The translations under genes and the position numbers were made by a program. Under the pieces are notes generated by a model, which saw nothing but the letters and a program-made list of their open reading frames with translations, had not been told where the DNA came from and made no database searches. Source: Planctomycetota bacterium (GTDB lineage: Bacteria > Planctomycetota > Phycisphaerae > UBA1845 > PWPN01). Taken from it: a stretch of 16,465 bases of DNA. The stretch's first letter is position 1. Each line of letters opens with the position of its first letter. Shown one piece after another: positions 1-6,818 of this stretch. The DNA lies in NCBI GenBank assembly GCA_016209665.1, contig JACQVT010000466.1, positions 1 to 16,465 on the forward strand. The letters are read 5' to 3'.

Positions 1-521
1 AGATGGAGATCGGCAGCGGCAAGGGCGGGTTCCTGCTGAACCGGGCCCGGGCCTTTCCCGAGCGGGGTTTCCTGGGCATCGAGTGGGCCAACAAGTATTT
101 TCGATACGCCGCCGACCGAATGGCCCGCTGGGGCGTCACCAACGTCCGCCTGATGCGTACCGATGCCGGCCACCTGGTCCGCCACAGCCTCCCGCCCGAC
201 AGCCTGACGATGGTGCACGCCTACCATCCCGACCCGTGGCCCAAGAAGCGCCACCACAAGCGTCGGCTGATCCAGCCGGCGTTCATCGCCGCCGCCACGA
301 ACGTTCTCAAGGTCGGTGGGCGGCTGGCCATCCAGACCGACCACGCCGAATACTTCGACCAGGTGCAGCAGGTGCTCGCCGGCGAGCCGCGGCTGCGGCC
401 GGTGCCGTTCGACGTCCCCGAGGCCGGCGTCGTGGATGGCCAGGTGCAGACCAACTTCGAGATCAAGTACCTCCGCGAGGGTCGCGCCATACACCGGATC
501 GCCGTCGAGCGCGGTTCATGA
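1..521 (+). CDS. trmB: tRNA (guanine-N7-)-methyltransferase TrmB, 5'-truncated by window edge
   Basis: The enzyme transfers a methyl group from S-adenosylmethionine to N7 of G46 in the variable loop of tRNA, in the cytoplasm. About 172 residues are visible. Bacterial TrmB is usually 210-240 residues, so some 40-60 N-terminal residues lie left of the window; the frame is open to base 1 and the ATG at 3 is probably internal. Seen: the SAM-binding motif EIGSGKG at the visible N-terminus, GIEWANKY about 20 residues later, the TrmB signature PDPWPKKRHHKRR (about residues 76-88), a QTDHAEY segment near 111-117, and a C-terminal TNFEIKYLREG matching the family's tRNA-binding end. It ends with TGA and is followed by a 94-base gap before the histidine kinase on the same strand. 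The family call is firm. Confidence 0.95.
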   Translation, partial: MEIGSGKGGFLLNRARAFPERGFLGIEWANKYFRYAADRMARWGVTNVRLMRTDAGHLVRHSLPPDSLTMVHAYHPDPWPKKRHHKRRLIQPAFIAAATNVLKVGGRLAIQTDHAEYFDQVQQVLAGEPRLRPVPFDVPEAGVVDGQVQTNFEIKYLREGRAIHRIAVERGS

Positions 522-615
522 GCCGGGGGACTTGCGAAACGCCGCCTGCTGAATGAGGATAGCAGCACACAGGGTCGGTTTCGTTGAGAAACATCCAAGG
601 GTTTAAACGGGCTGA

Positions 616-1758
616 GTGGACATGTCACGGCTCATCGATGCGGTGAAACGGCCGCGGTTTCTGGCCTTCTGTCTGGCAATCATGGCGCTGGTGGGGGCGT
701 GCGACTACCTGACCGGGTCGGAATTCTCGTTTGGTCTGTTCTATCTGCTGCCCATCGGCCTGGCGGCCTGGTGGGGAGGACGGCTGAGTGCCGCCGTCGT
801 CGTGGCGGCGGCCACGGCGACCTGGCTCGGGGTCGACCTGGCCAGCTTCCACCCTTACGAGAGCCCCCTCGCGCCCTACTGGAATGCGTTCGTGAGGTTG
901 GGGACGTTTGGTTCGGTCGCCTGGACGCTGGTCATGATTCGCGAACTCCAAATCCGCCAGCAGGACCACGTCAACTACGTGGTGCACGATCTTCGCAACC
1001 CGCTCACGGCGATCATGGGCAACCTGGAATTCCTGCGCAGCTTTCGCGATAAGCCGCTGACGGCGGCCCTCTTCGGGCGGGTGGAGGACTGCCTCGTCGC
1101 CGCTTCCCGGATGAATACCTTGATTGGCTCCATCCTGGATCTGTCGCGACTGGAACACGGCCGGATGCAGATCCGGCCGCGGGTGGTCCCGCCGTCCGAA
1201 CTGGCCGAGACGGCCCTTCACGAGGTCTCCCTGTTCGCCAAGTCCCAGCAGGTCTCCTTGAGTTCGCAGCTCGAGGACGGCCTGGGCAGGGCCCACGCCG
1301 ATCCGGCTCTGACGGCGAGAATTCTGGTGAACCTCCTGACCAACGCGATCAAGGCCTCCCCGCCGGGCTCGACGGTGCTGGTTCGAGCCGCACCGGGCGA
1401 CGGCGGGAAGATCGTGTTCTCGGTGGTGGACCAGGGCGAGGGCATCCCGAGCCGGTACGTGCGGAACGTGTTCGACAAGTTCGTTCAGGCCCGACTGCGG
1501 CAGGCGGGCTACACGTTGGGCAGCGGCCTCGGCCTGGCCTTCTGCCGCCTGGCGGTGACGGAGCAGAAGGGCCGCATCTGGCTCGACAGCGAAGTCGGCC
1601 GGGGCACAACGGTCTACTTCACCCTGCCGGCCGCCACGGAATCGCAGGAGCCAGCCACGCTTCCAGGAAGCTCCTTGGGGGCCCGCGACCACAGACCGTG
1701 GGTTCAGCGGCGACCTGAGGGTGCCGAAGGGGGGCGTGACATCCGCGGGGGCACATGA
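616..1758 (+). CDS. Orphan membrane sensor histidine kinase
   Basis: This is an inner-membrane sensor kinase that autophosphorylates a histidine and passes the phosphate to a response regulator; none is encoded in the window, so partner and signal are unknown. The N-terminus (about 15-110) has four hydrophobic segments including FYLLPIGLAAWWGG, a pattern common in integral-membrane sensor modules. There is no sizeable extracytoplasmic loop, suggesting sensing at or within the membrane. HisKA follows with phospho-acceptor H124 in VVHDLRNPL. The HATPase_c domain has the N box (N239 and N243 in VNLLTNAIKA), G1 (DQGEGIP, 272-278), F box (VFDKF) and G2 (GSGLGLAF). Residues 341-380 are an extra Arg/Gly-rich tail after the usual end of the fold. 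The start is GTG at 616; ATG at 622, preceded by GAG, is an equally good choice. It converges on the minus-strand operon. Confidence 0.9.
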   Translation: MDMSRLIDAVKRPRFLAFCLAIMALVGACDYLTGSEFSFGLFYLLPIGLAAWWGGRLSAAVVVAAATATWLGVDLASFHPYESPLAPYWNAFVRLGTFGSVAWTLVMIRELQIRQQDHVNYVVHDLRNPLTAIMGNLEFLRSFRDKPLTAALFGRVEDCLVAASRMNTLIGSILDLSRLEHGRMQIRPRVVPPSELAETALHEVSLFAKSQQVSLSSQLEDGLGRAHADPALTARILVNLLTNAIKASPPGSTVLVRAAPGDGGKIVFSVVDQGEGIPSRYVRNVFDKFVQARLRQAGYTLGSGLGLAFCRLAVTEQKGRIWLDSEVGRGTTVYFTLPAATESQEPATLPGSSLGARDHRPWVQRRPEGAEGGRDIRGGT

Positions 1759-1767
1759 CGAGGCGGT

Positions 1768-1836
1768 CATTTGAGAGCCCGGAGCGCCAGCGACGGGTAG
1801 GCTCGACCCACTCGCTTGCGCTCGGGGCTCTGAAAT
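1768..1836. repeat. Long imperfect palindrome between convergent genes
   Basis: Two arms of about 31-32 bases face each other around a loop of a few bases. The left arm reads GAGAGCCCGGAGCGCCAGCG; the right arm, read on the minus strand, is nearly the same (CAGAGCCCCGAGCGCAAGCG), and CATTT flanks both arms in inverted orientation. Only about four mismatches and one indel are seen. As RNA it would fold into a long stem-loop from either strand. It lies just after the kinase stop and before the 3' end of the minus-strand operon, so it could stop or stabilise both convergent transcripts. It also has the look of a dispersed genomic repeat. Confidence 0.75.
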
Positions 1837-1844
1837 GCCCCGGC

Positions 1845-1873
1845 CGCTTCTGTCACGGACCCGTGACGAAGCG
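1845..1873. terminator. Possible bidirectional terminator hairpin, no U-tract
   Basis: The stem is a perfect TCACGG/CCGTGA with a two-base loop (1853-1866), extended by CGCTTC/GAAGCG across a small internal loop. It sits 15 bases beyond the stop codon of the minus-strand pseudoprotease gene and downstream of the kinase. No run of T follows on either strand, so intrinsic termination is uncertain; it may instead protect mRNA 3' ends. Confidence 0.4.
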
Positions 1874-1887
1874 CCGTTGGTTCGCGC

Positions 1888-3339
1888 TCAAGACGGGCGG
1901 CTCGATGGGCGTGGCGCGGGGCGCTCATCATCCTCATCATCATCATCGTCCTGGGTCGCGGCGGGCGGCGATTCGGGCGGCGGGATTGGACCGATGTCAT
2001 CGGTCACCGCCAGGACCAACGGGAACGTCAGGTCCCTGCCGTCACGCTTGAGGTGGACCTGGACGCGGGTACCCGCCGGCCGAGGCCGGAGGACCCGTTT
2101 CAGATCGGCGAAGATTCCCACGGGCTCCTCGTCGATGGCGACGATCCGGTCGCCGACCTGCAATCCGGCCCGCAAGGCGGGTGACGGATCGCGGATCCCG
2201 GAAATGATCACGGCGTCGCGGACCATGCGATGGAGGTCGATGCCCAGCAGGCCGCGGCGGATGTTGTGCCCGTCGGCCAGATCGCCGGAGACCCGCTCGA
2301 TCTGCGACCGCGGCACGGCGAAACCGATACCCGAGTCGTACCACTCGACGCCGGACAACTCGCCGCTGTCCAGGCCCATCGGCACGCACAGGCCGATCAC
2401 TCGCCCGTGCAGGTCGACGAGCGGGCCGCCGAAGCTGGCGGGCGACAGCTTGGCGTCGGTCTGGACCGCCAGGCCGCTCATTCGGTTCACGCCGCTGACG
2501 ATGCCGATGGTCAGCGTGCAGCCGCCGGTCTCCATCGCGGCCGTGGCGGCGGGTCCGTGCCCGCGGCCAAGGCTGATGGCGTATTGGCCGGGCCGAATCT
2601 CGCCGTCGTCGGCCCATCGCGGCGTCGGCAGGCCGGTGGTATCGATCTTGAGCATCGCGAGGCGGCGGATTTCATCGGTGGCAAGCAGCCGCGACTCGGG
2701 CAGGTCCTCCGCCTCCTTGGCCACGAACCGCCGGCCGTCGGCCAGAACCACCGTGATCACCGAAGGCCGGCGGACGAAGTTGAACGAGCTGGTGATGATC
2801 AGCCCGTCCGACGACCAGATCAGGCCCGTGGTGGGACCGTCCGGCACGATGAACGGTGCGGCCGTACCCGCTCGCGGGCGCGGACGGTCGGGCGCCGTCG
2901 GCTGCGTCCCACCGACGGTCTCGATGGTCACGACGCAAGGAGCAACGCCGCTGGCCGCCTGTCGAAAGACGTCCGCCGGGTCGGCGACGCTCGCCGCCGC
3001 AGCCGGGACGGTCGCGCCGATCACAATGGCCACCACGTAGCAGGCGAAAACCTGGCAGCTCCTCCGGATAGATGCATGCTGTGCGTCCGCAGGGTGTTCG
3101 AGCGTTGCCAGGGACTTTAGTCCCTGGACAGCGGGCGCCCCTGTGTTCCCTTTCTCCTCCACCTCTTTTCTCCGCCCTCCGGGGCGGAGAAAAAAAGTGG
3201 AGGAGAGAGTCTCGGTGAACCCGCCTCCCAGGGTCTCAAGGCCCTGGCAACTACCGTAGGCCCTGCCGGGCGAGGACCGGAACCCACCTTCCGCTCGTCG
3301 GCCGTCAGAATTGCCAGCTCTGCACACGGCGGCGGTCAT
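1888..3339 (-). CDS. HtrA/DegP-like pseudoprotease with PDZ domain and acidic tail
   Basis: A trypsin-like HtrA fold (about residues 125-345) followed by a PDZ domain (about 362-445) and an acidic C-terminal stretch of Asp/Glu (about 464-472). All three catalytic positions are replaced. The motif normally TNxHVV reads TSSFNFV, putting Phe186 in the His place. The normal DLAxLK reads RLAMLK (Arg226 for Asp). The normal GNSGGPL reads ASFGGPL (Phe303 for Ser). It should therefore not cleave peptides but may bind or scaffold. A signal-peptide-like stretch (RRSCQ, a hydrophobic run, then AAAAS) lies at about 92-117, far from the first codon. The ATG at 3339 overlaps the upstream stop as ATGA and has GGAGGAG 8 bases before it. 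Residues 30-79 are encoded by a nested palindrome (3104-3251). An in-frame GTG at 3162 is an alternative start. This is the last gene of the operon. Confidence 0.85.
   Translation of the reverse strand: MTAAVCRAGNSDGRRAEGGFRSSPGRAYGSCQGLETLGGGFTETLSSTFFLRPGGRRKEVEEKGNTGAPAVQGLKSLATLEHPADAQHASIRRSCQVFACYVVAIVIGATVPAAAASVADPADVFRQAASGVAPCVVTIETVGGTQPTAPDRPRPRAGTAAPFIVPDGPTTGLIWSSDGLIITSSFNFVRRPSVITVVLADGRRFVAKEAEDLPESRLLATDEIRRLAMLKIDTTGLPTPRWADDGEIRPGQYAISLGRGHGPAATAAMETGGCTLTIGIVSGVNRMSGLAVQTDAKLSPASFGGPLVDLHGRVIGLCVPMGLDSGELSGVEWYDSGIGFAVPRSQIERVSGDLADGHNIRRGLLGIDLHRMVRDAVIISGIRDPSPALRAGLQVGDRIVAIDEEPVGIFADLKRVLRPRPAGTRVQVHLKRDGRDLTFPLVLAVTDDIGPIPPPESPPAATQDDDDDEDDERPAPRPSSRPS
3104..3251. 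repeat. Nested 148-bp palindromic element (MITE/REPIN-like)
   Basis: The outer arms are inverted copies of one 24-base hairpin: 3104-3127 contains CCAGGGAC/GTCCCTGG, and 3228-3251 contains CCAGGG/CCCTGG and reads GTTGCCAGGG on the minus strand, as the first copy does on the plus strand. Centred between them is a second inverted repeat at 3154-3205: CTCCTCCAC pairs with GTGGAGGAG, and TTTTCTCCGCCC pairs perfectly with GGGCGGAGAAAA. The inner and outer symmetry centres differ by only about 2 bases. The element lies in the 5' part of the pseudoprotease reading frame. No clear target-site duplication was found. Confidence 0.75.
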
Positions 3340-5498
3340 GACGGCGGCTCCTCCAGCTTGAACCGGATGGGCAGCAGGTCGTCGCCACGCCTGACGACCA
3401 ACGACAACTCATCACCCGCACGCAGGCGGCTGCACAACTCGTCGAACGTGGCCGCTCGGGGGATCGGCAGGCCGTTTGCACCAACGATCAGGTCGCCGGT
3501 CCGGACGCCGGCCCGGGCGGCGGGTGAGTCCTTGGCCACGGCATCGACGAACGGCAGCTTTGCCCGGTAGCCGATGCGCGAGAGCCGGATCCCGTGGTAG
3601 CCGACATTCCTCCGGTTAACCGAGGTCGGCCGAGTGCTCGCCGCCCCGGCGCTTCGCGCATCGCGCAGGAAGGCCGCCACTTCGGTCATCGGATAGGCGT
3701 AGTTCAGCAGCGTGTGGGTCAGGCGCGACTCGACGATCTCGCCCACCAGGCCGACCCATCTGCCCCGCAGATCGAACACCGCGCTGCCGGGCGAACCGGG
3801 GTTGCTGGCCATGGCGTCCATGAGCAGCACGTCGCCGTGGTAGGCGCAGGGTTCTGCGCCGCCGGGCCGCCGCGCATCGAGCCGAACACGGCCCGAGACG
3901 ATGCCGCGGCTGACGGAATTCGTCTCGTCGCCCGTGGCGATCTTGAACGGGTTGCCGACGACGAAGACCGCCTCGCCGGCAGCGGGCGCGAGCGACTCGT
4001 CGAGCGGTAACGGCCGGTAGGGTGGTTGACCGGTCGCTTGCGGCTTCGCGGGGCTGCGCCCGGACAAGGACGTCCGCGCCTCGCTGGGATCGGTTTGGCG
4101 GGAATCGATGCCGCGAATCTTCAGCAGGGCCAGTTGCCGGTATTCGTCGCGGTAGGCGACGCGCGCGCTGTGCACTGCGCCATCCAATGCGATCACCCGC
4201 AGATCCGACGCATCGAGGAGCAGCGACAGAGCCGTCACCACTTCGCCGTCGGACGAGACGACGACGCCGCTGGCGTAGCCGCGCTCCTCGCCCAGTCGGC
4301 CGCCGTGAATCTTGACCACGCCGGGCAGGATCGCGTGGAGGGTCGGTTCCAGGGCCCCCGCTTCGACCGGCCCACGATCCGCCACGGTAGACGGCTCATC
4401 CGGACCGGGAAACGACGCCGGCTGCGTCGCCGACGCACGAATCCACGCGGGGTCGGCTCTCTTGACCGGGAAATCGCCCTCGACCGTCAGGGGGTCGAGG
4501 TCGATCTGGCGGCGGATTTCGCGGTCGCCGCGGCGGTACGTAACGCTGACCGGCCAACCCGCGGGGTAGACGCCGACCAGGTTCCCGAATGCGTTCGCGC
4601 TGGTGATCGGCCGGCCGTCAAACTCGACCAGCCGGTCGCCGAGCTGGATGCCCGCGGCGGCCGCGGCGGACGGCCGCAGGATCCGGTCGAACACCACGCC
4701 GTCGGGCGAGTCGGTCACGGTGGCTCCCAGCGAGCCGTGCTCCACCAGCCACCCCTCCTTGAGGGCCGGGATGAACCGCTTGACCTGGTTGATCGACACC
4801 GCGTAGGCAACGCCGACGTTGACTCGGCGCTTGAGCAGGTCGCGGTTCTTGAACGACGCCCGGCCGTTGATTCCGATGACCCGGCCCCCCATGTCGAACA
4901 ACGGTCCGCCCGAGTTGCCCGGGTTAATCGAGGCGTCGGTCTGGATGCAGTCGGTGTAGACGAGCGAGCGGGCGTCCGAGCCGAACTGGTAGCGGTGCAG
5001 CCCACTGACGATGCCGAACGTCGCCGTCGCCCGGTAGTCCTCGGCGAGCATGAACGGGTTGCCCATCGCCACCACCGGATCGCCCACGCGAACGACATCG
5101 GAATCGCCGAGCGCGGCGGCGTCGAACCGATCGCGCCCCGTGAGGCGGAACATCGCCTGGTCGCCGGTGGGGTCGATGCCGAGCACTTCCAGCGGGTAGG
5201 TTTTGCCGTCCGACAGGCCGCCCAGCCCCCGGCGGGTCTTGAGCATCGGGGCCACCACGTGGAAGTTGGTGATACCGTAGCCGTCGGACGAGACGATCAC
5301 GCCCGAGCCGCCGGTGGCGCGGTCCGGCGTCAGGATGCACACCACTGACCGGCCGACCCGGTCGATCAGATCGACGCGAGCCTGCTCGGCCTGCCGCACG
5401 CGGGCGAACGCGTCAGGGTCGGCGGCGACACTCGCCGCGGCGGCCATCGCCGGCAGCCACGGGCCGAGCAGAACGCCAAGGTAACGGCACAAAACCAC
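3336..5498 (-). CDS. Tandem HtrA protein: active protease-PDZ-pseudoprotease-PDZ
   Basis: An exported serine protease of the HtrA/Deg family, about twice the usual length (720 residues). A short signal peptide (about 1-26, ending AAAAS-VAA) is followed by a first trypsin-like domain with an intact triad: His80 in TNFHVV, Asp113 in GDQAMF, Ser196 in NPGNSGGPL. PDZ1 follows (about 255-335), then a T/P-rich linker. The second trypsin-like domain (about 385-615) has lost all three residues: Ser425 for His in TALSLL, Gln455 for Asp in QLALLK, Pro570 for Ser in NPGSPGSA. PDZ2 closes the protein (about 632-715). The start is GTG at 5498 with AGGTGA 6 bases upstream; this ribosome binding site includes the TGA stop of the preceding NPCBM gene, so translation is probably coupled. 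Likely role: envelope protein quality control or regulated cleavage. Confidence 0.92.
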   Translation of the reverse strand: MVLCRYLGVLLGPWLPAMAAAASVAADPDAFARVRQAEQARVDLIDRVGRSVVCILTPDRATGGSGVIVSSDGYGITNFHVVAPMLKTRRGLGGLSDGKTYPLEVLGIDPTGDQAMFRLTGRDRFDAAALGDSDVVRVGDPVVAMGNPFMLAEDYRATATFGIVSGLHRYQFGSDARSLVYTDCIQTDASINPGNSGGPLFDMGGRVIGINGRASFKNRDLLKRRVNVGVAYAVSINQVKRFIPALKEGWLVEHGSLGATVTDSPDGVVFDRILRPSAAAAAGIQLGDRLVEFDGRPITSANAFGNLVGVYPAGWPVSVTYRRGDREIRRQIDLDPLTVEGDFPVKRADPAWIRASATQPASFPGPDEPSTVADRGPVEAGALEPTLHAILPGVVKIHGGRLGEERGYASGVVVSSDGEVVTALSLLLDASDLRVIALDGAVHSARVAYRDEYRQLALLKIRGIDSRQTDPSEARTSLSGRSPAKPQATGQPPYRPLPLDESLAPAAGEAVFVVGNPFKIATGDETNSVSRGIVSGRVRLDARRPGGAEPCAYHGDVLLMDAMASNPGSPGSAVFDLRGRWVGLVGEIVESRLTHTLLNYAYPMTEVAAFLRDARSAGAASTRPTSVNRRNVGYHGIRLSRIGYRAKLPFVDAVAKDSPAARAGVRTGDLIVGANGLPIPRAATFDELCSRLRAGDELSLVVRRGDDLLPIRFKLEEPPS

Positions 5499-5504
5499 GG
5501 AAAT

Positions 5505-5510
5505 TCACCT
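5505..5510 (-). promoter_or_regulatory. Ribosome binding site AGGTGA overlapping upstream stop
   Basis: Read on the minus strand the site is AGGTGA, 6 bases before the GTG start of the tandem HtrA gene. Its TGA is the stop codon of the NPCBM gene, so terminating ribosomes sit on the next gene's binding site. This supports GTG 5498 as the start. Confidence 0.7.
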
Positions 5511-6800
5511 GATCAGGCGGGCCGCGCCCCAGTCGGCGCGATCGCCGACGTCCACGCCGTCGCCGTCATCCACGACCAGTTGCAGCGTCTGGGCACCGTT
5601 CAGCCCCACCAGGATCGGCCGAGCGGCGTCGCGGCCCGTGACCGGCCCGCTGTTGAACACCTCGCGCCCGTCCGCCAGCACGCGGAAAACGACGTTGCCG
5701 CGCGGGCCGACGGCATCGTCGATGCCGATCACGGCGGCAAACTGCTTGAACGGCTCGCCAAGGCTGTACGTCAGCACGGCGGATGCGTGCATGCCGATCC
5801 CGCGATCGAAAGCCTGGCCGTCGATCCGCAGCGGCTGATTGGCCGCCGAGCGGTCTTTGTGGTACGGCCAGCGGGTCGTGGCCCACGGCGTGAACTCGTA
5901 CTGCGCCGGATCGAGGTCGCTGAGGAACACGACCCGGTCGTTGCGGAACATGATGTCGGTCACGTCCTCGGGCCGGACGTTCAGCATTGGGCCGGACGTC
6001 AACTCGATCCGAATCGACCCGGCGGTCCCGCCCGCGATCGTGCCCGCCCAAACTGAACCATCGGTCAGCGTGCACCGCATCTGCGGCACCGGCGGCGCGC
6101 CCCCGCCCGTGGCCAGGACCACGCCGAACGCCCGCGAGCGGTCGATCGGAACGCCCCGGTCCCGCCATCGGAAGCTGCCGCCCCGCTCGTCCAGCGCCTC
6201 GAGCACGCCGCGGAGCAAGCTCACCTTGCCGTCTTGCACGATGAACAGCGTGTCGTGGGCGAGGTCTCGGTGGGCCAGCGCCTGGGTGAAGGCCTCGACC
6301 GCGGCCGGCACGTCCTGGCCGCTGAACCACACGCCCGCCAGGCTGCTCAGACGCAGCTTCAGGCCCGCCAGTAAGCTCGACTGCAACTCGACACTGTCGC
6401 CGTCGCCGCCGGTGATGCGGGCGTCGAACTGGCTGCCGTCCGCCAGATAGATCCTCACTGTATCGGCGGAACGGTCGGAGGCGGGCCGGCTCGCCGGCGC
6501 GGGCAGCGTTCTTGGGGGGCGGGCATCCTGCCCGCCTTGCCCGCCTCTTGGGGGGCGGGCATCCTGCCCGCCTTGATCCCCGTGATGCAGGCTCAGCAGG
6601 TCGGAGGCCGCCAACGCGGTCAGCTTGCCCTGCTCGATCAGCAGGATTCGTCCCGTGCCATCCAGCCCGCCCCATTGGCCTTCCACCGCTCGCCCCTCGA
6701 CCGTCACCGCGCGGACGGGCACGGCCACCGCCCGAGGCGCCCCCGCCGACAAGCCGATGAATACCACCAGCAATGCAAGGTTGCGATACATCCGCGTCAC
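5505..6800 (-). CDS. Exported NPCBM-domain (carbohydrate-binding-like) protein
   Basis: A secreted protein of 431 residues. A signal peptide (about 1-26: MTRMYR, hydrophobic run, AVA) is followed by beta-rich segments with repeated short motifs of the type DGSQF/GSVELQ and TDGSVWAG/GSIRIEL. The C-terminal region (about 292-431) is an NPCBM-type domain (novel putative carbohydrate-binding module): VVFLSDLDP, then a QAFDRGIGMHASAVLTY core, then FRVLADGREVF and a closing LQLVVDDGDGVDVGDRADW. NPCBM domains are usually attached to glycosidases; here there is no catalytic domain, so ligand binding or adhesion is likelier. Residues about 75-97 are two copies of an in-frame hairpin repeat (QGGQDARPPRG), a linker insertion. 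The start is GTG at 6800 (ATG at 6791 also possible), 18 bases after the upstream TAG. The tandem HtrA gene follows after 6 bases. Confidence 0.88.
   Translation of the reverse strand: MTRMYRNLALLVVFIGLSAGAPRAVAVPVRAVTVEGRAVEGQWGGLDGTGRILLIEQGKLTALAASDLLSLHHGDQGGQDARPPRGGQGGQDARPPRTLPAPASRPASDRSADTVRIYLADGSQFDARITGGDGDSVELQSSLLAGLKLRLSSLAGVWFSGQDVPAAVEAFTQALAHRDLAHDTLFIVQDGKVSLLRGVLEALDERGGSFRWRDRGVPIDRSRAFGVVLATGGGAPPVPQMRCTLTDGSVWAGTIAGGTAGSIRIELTSGPMLNVRPEDVTDIMFRNDRVVFLSDLDPAQYEFTPWATTRWPYHKDRSAANQPLRIDGQAFDRGIGMHASAVLTYSLGEPFKQFAAVIGIDDAVGPRGNVVFRVLADGREVFNSGPVTGRDAARPILVGLNGAQTLQLVVDDGDGVDVGDRADWGAARLIR
6511..6576. repeat. Two tandem 36-bp hairpin repeats inside the NPCBM gene
   Basis: The unit begins CTTGGGGGGCGGGCATCC and recurs exactly 36 bases later (6511 and 6547). 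Each carries a perfect 8-bp stem, GGCGGGCA / TGCCCGCC, around a TCC loop (6518-6536 and 6554-6572). Because 36 is 12 codons, the copies keep the host frame and add a repeated peptide between the signal peptide and the beta-rich part of the NPCBM protein. Confidence 0.85.
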
Positions 6801-6818
6801 GACCGGCGGCCCCCCACG

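Noticed and set aside
522..615. Promoter for the kinase (TTGCGA near 532 and AGGATA near 556)
   Set aside because: Spacing is about 18 bases, but neither box is a good match and GC-rich planctomycete promoters are poorly defined; not strong enough to annotate.
1755..2051. Small plus-strand ORF starting in the palindrome after the kinase
   Set aside because: Its first part is repeat-encoded and the rest is antisense to the pseudoprotease 3' end; no ribosome binding site or family resemblance.
4026..5348. A 440-codon plus-strand open frame opposite the tandem HtrA gene
   Set aside because: The minus-strand protein has clear HtrA motifs over the same bases; this frame shows no domain and only shadow composition.
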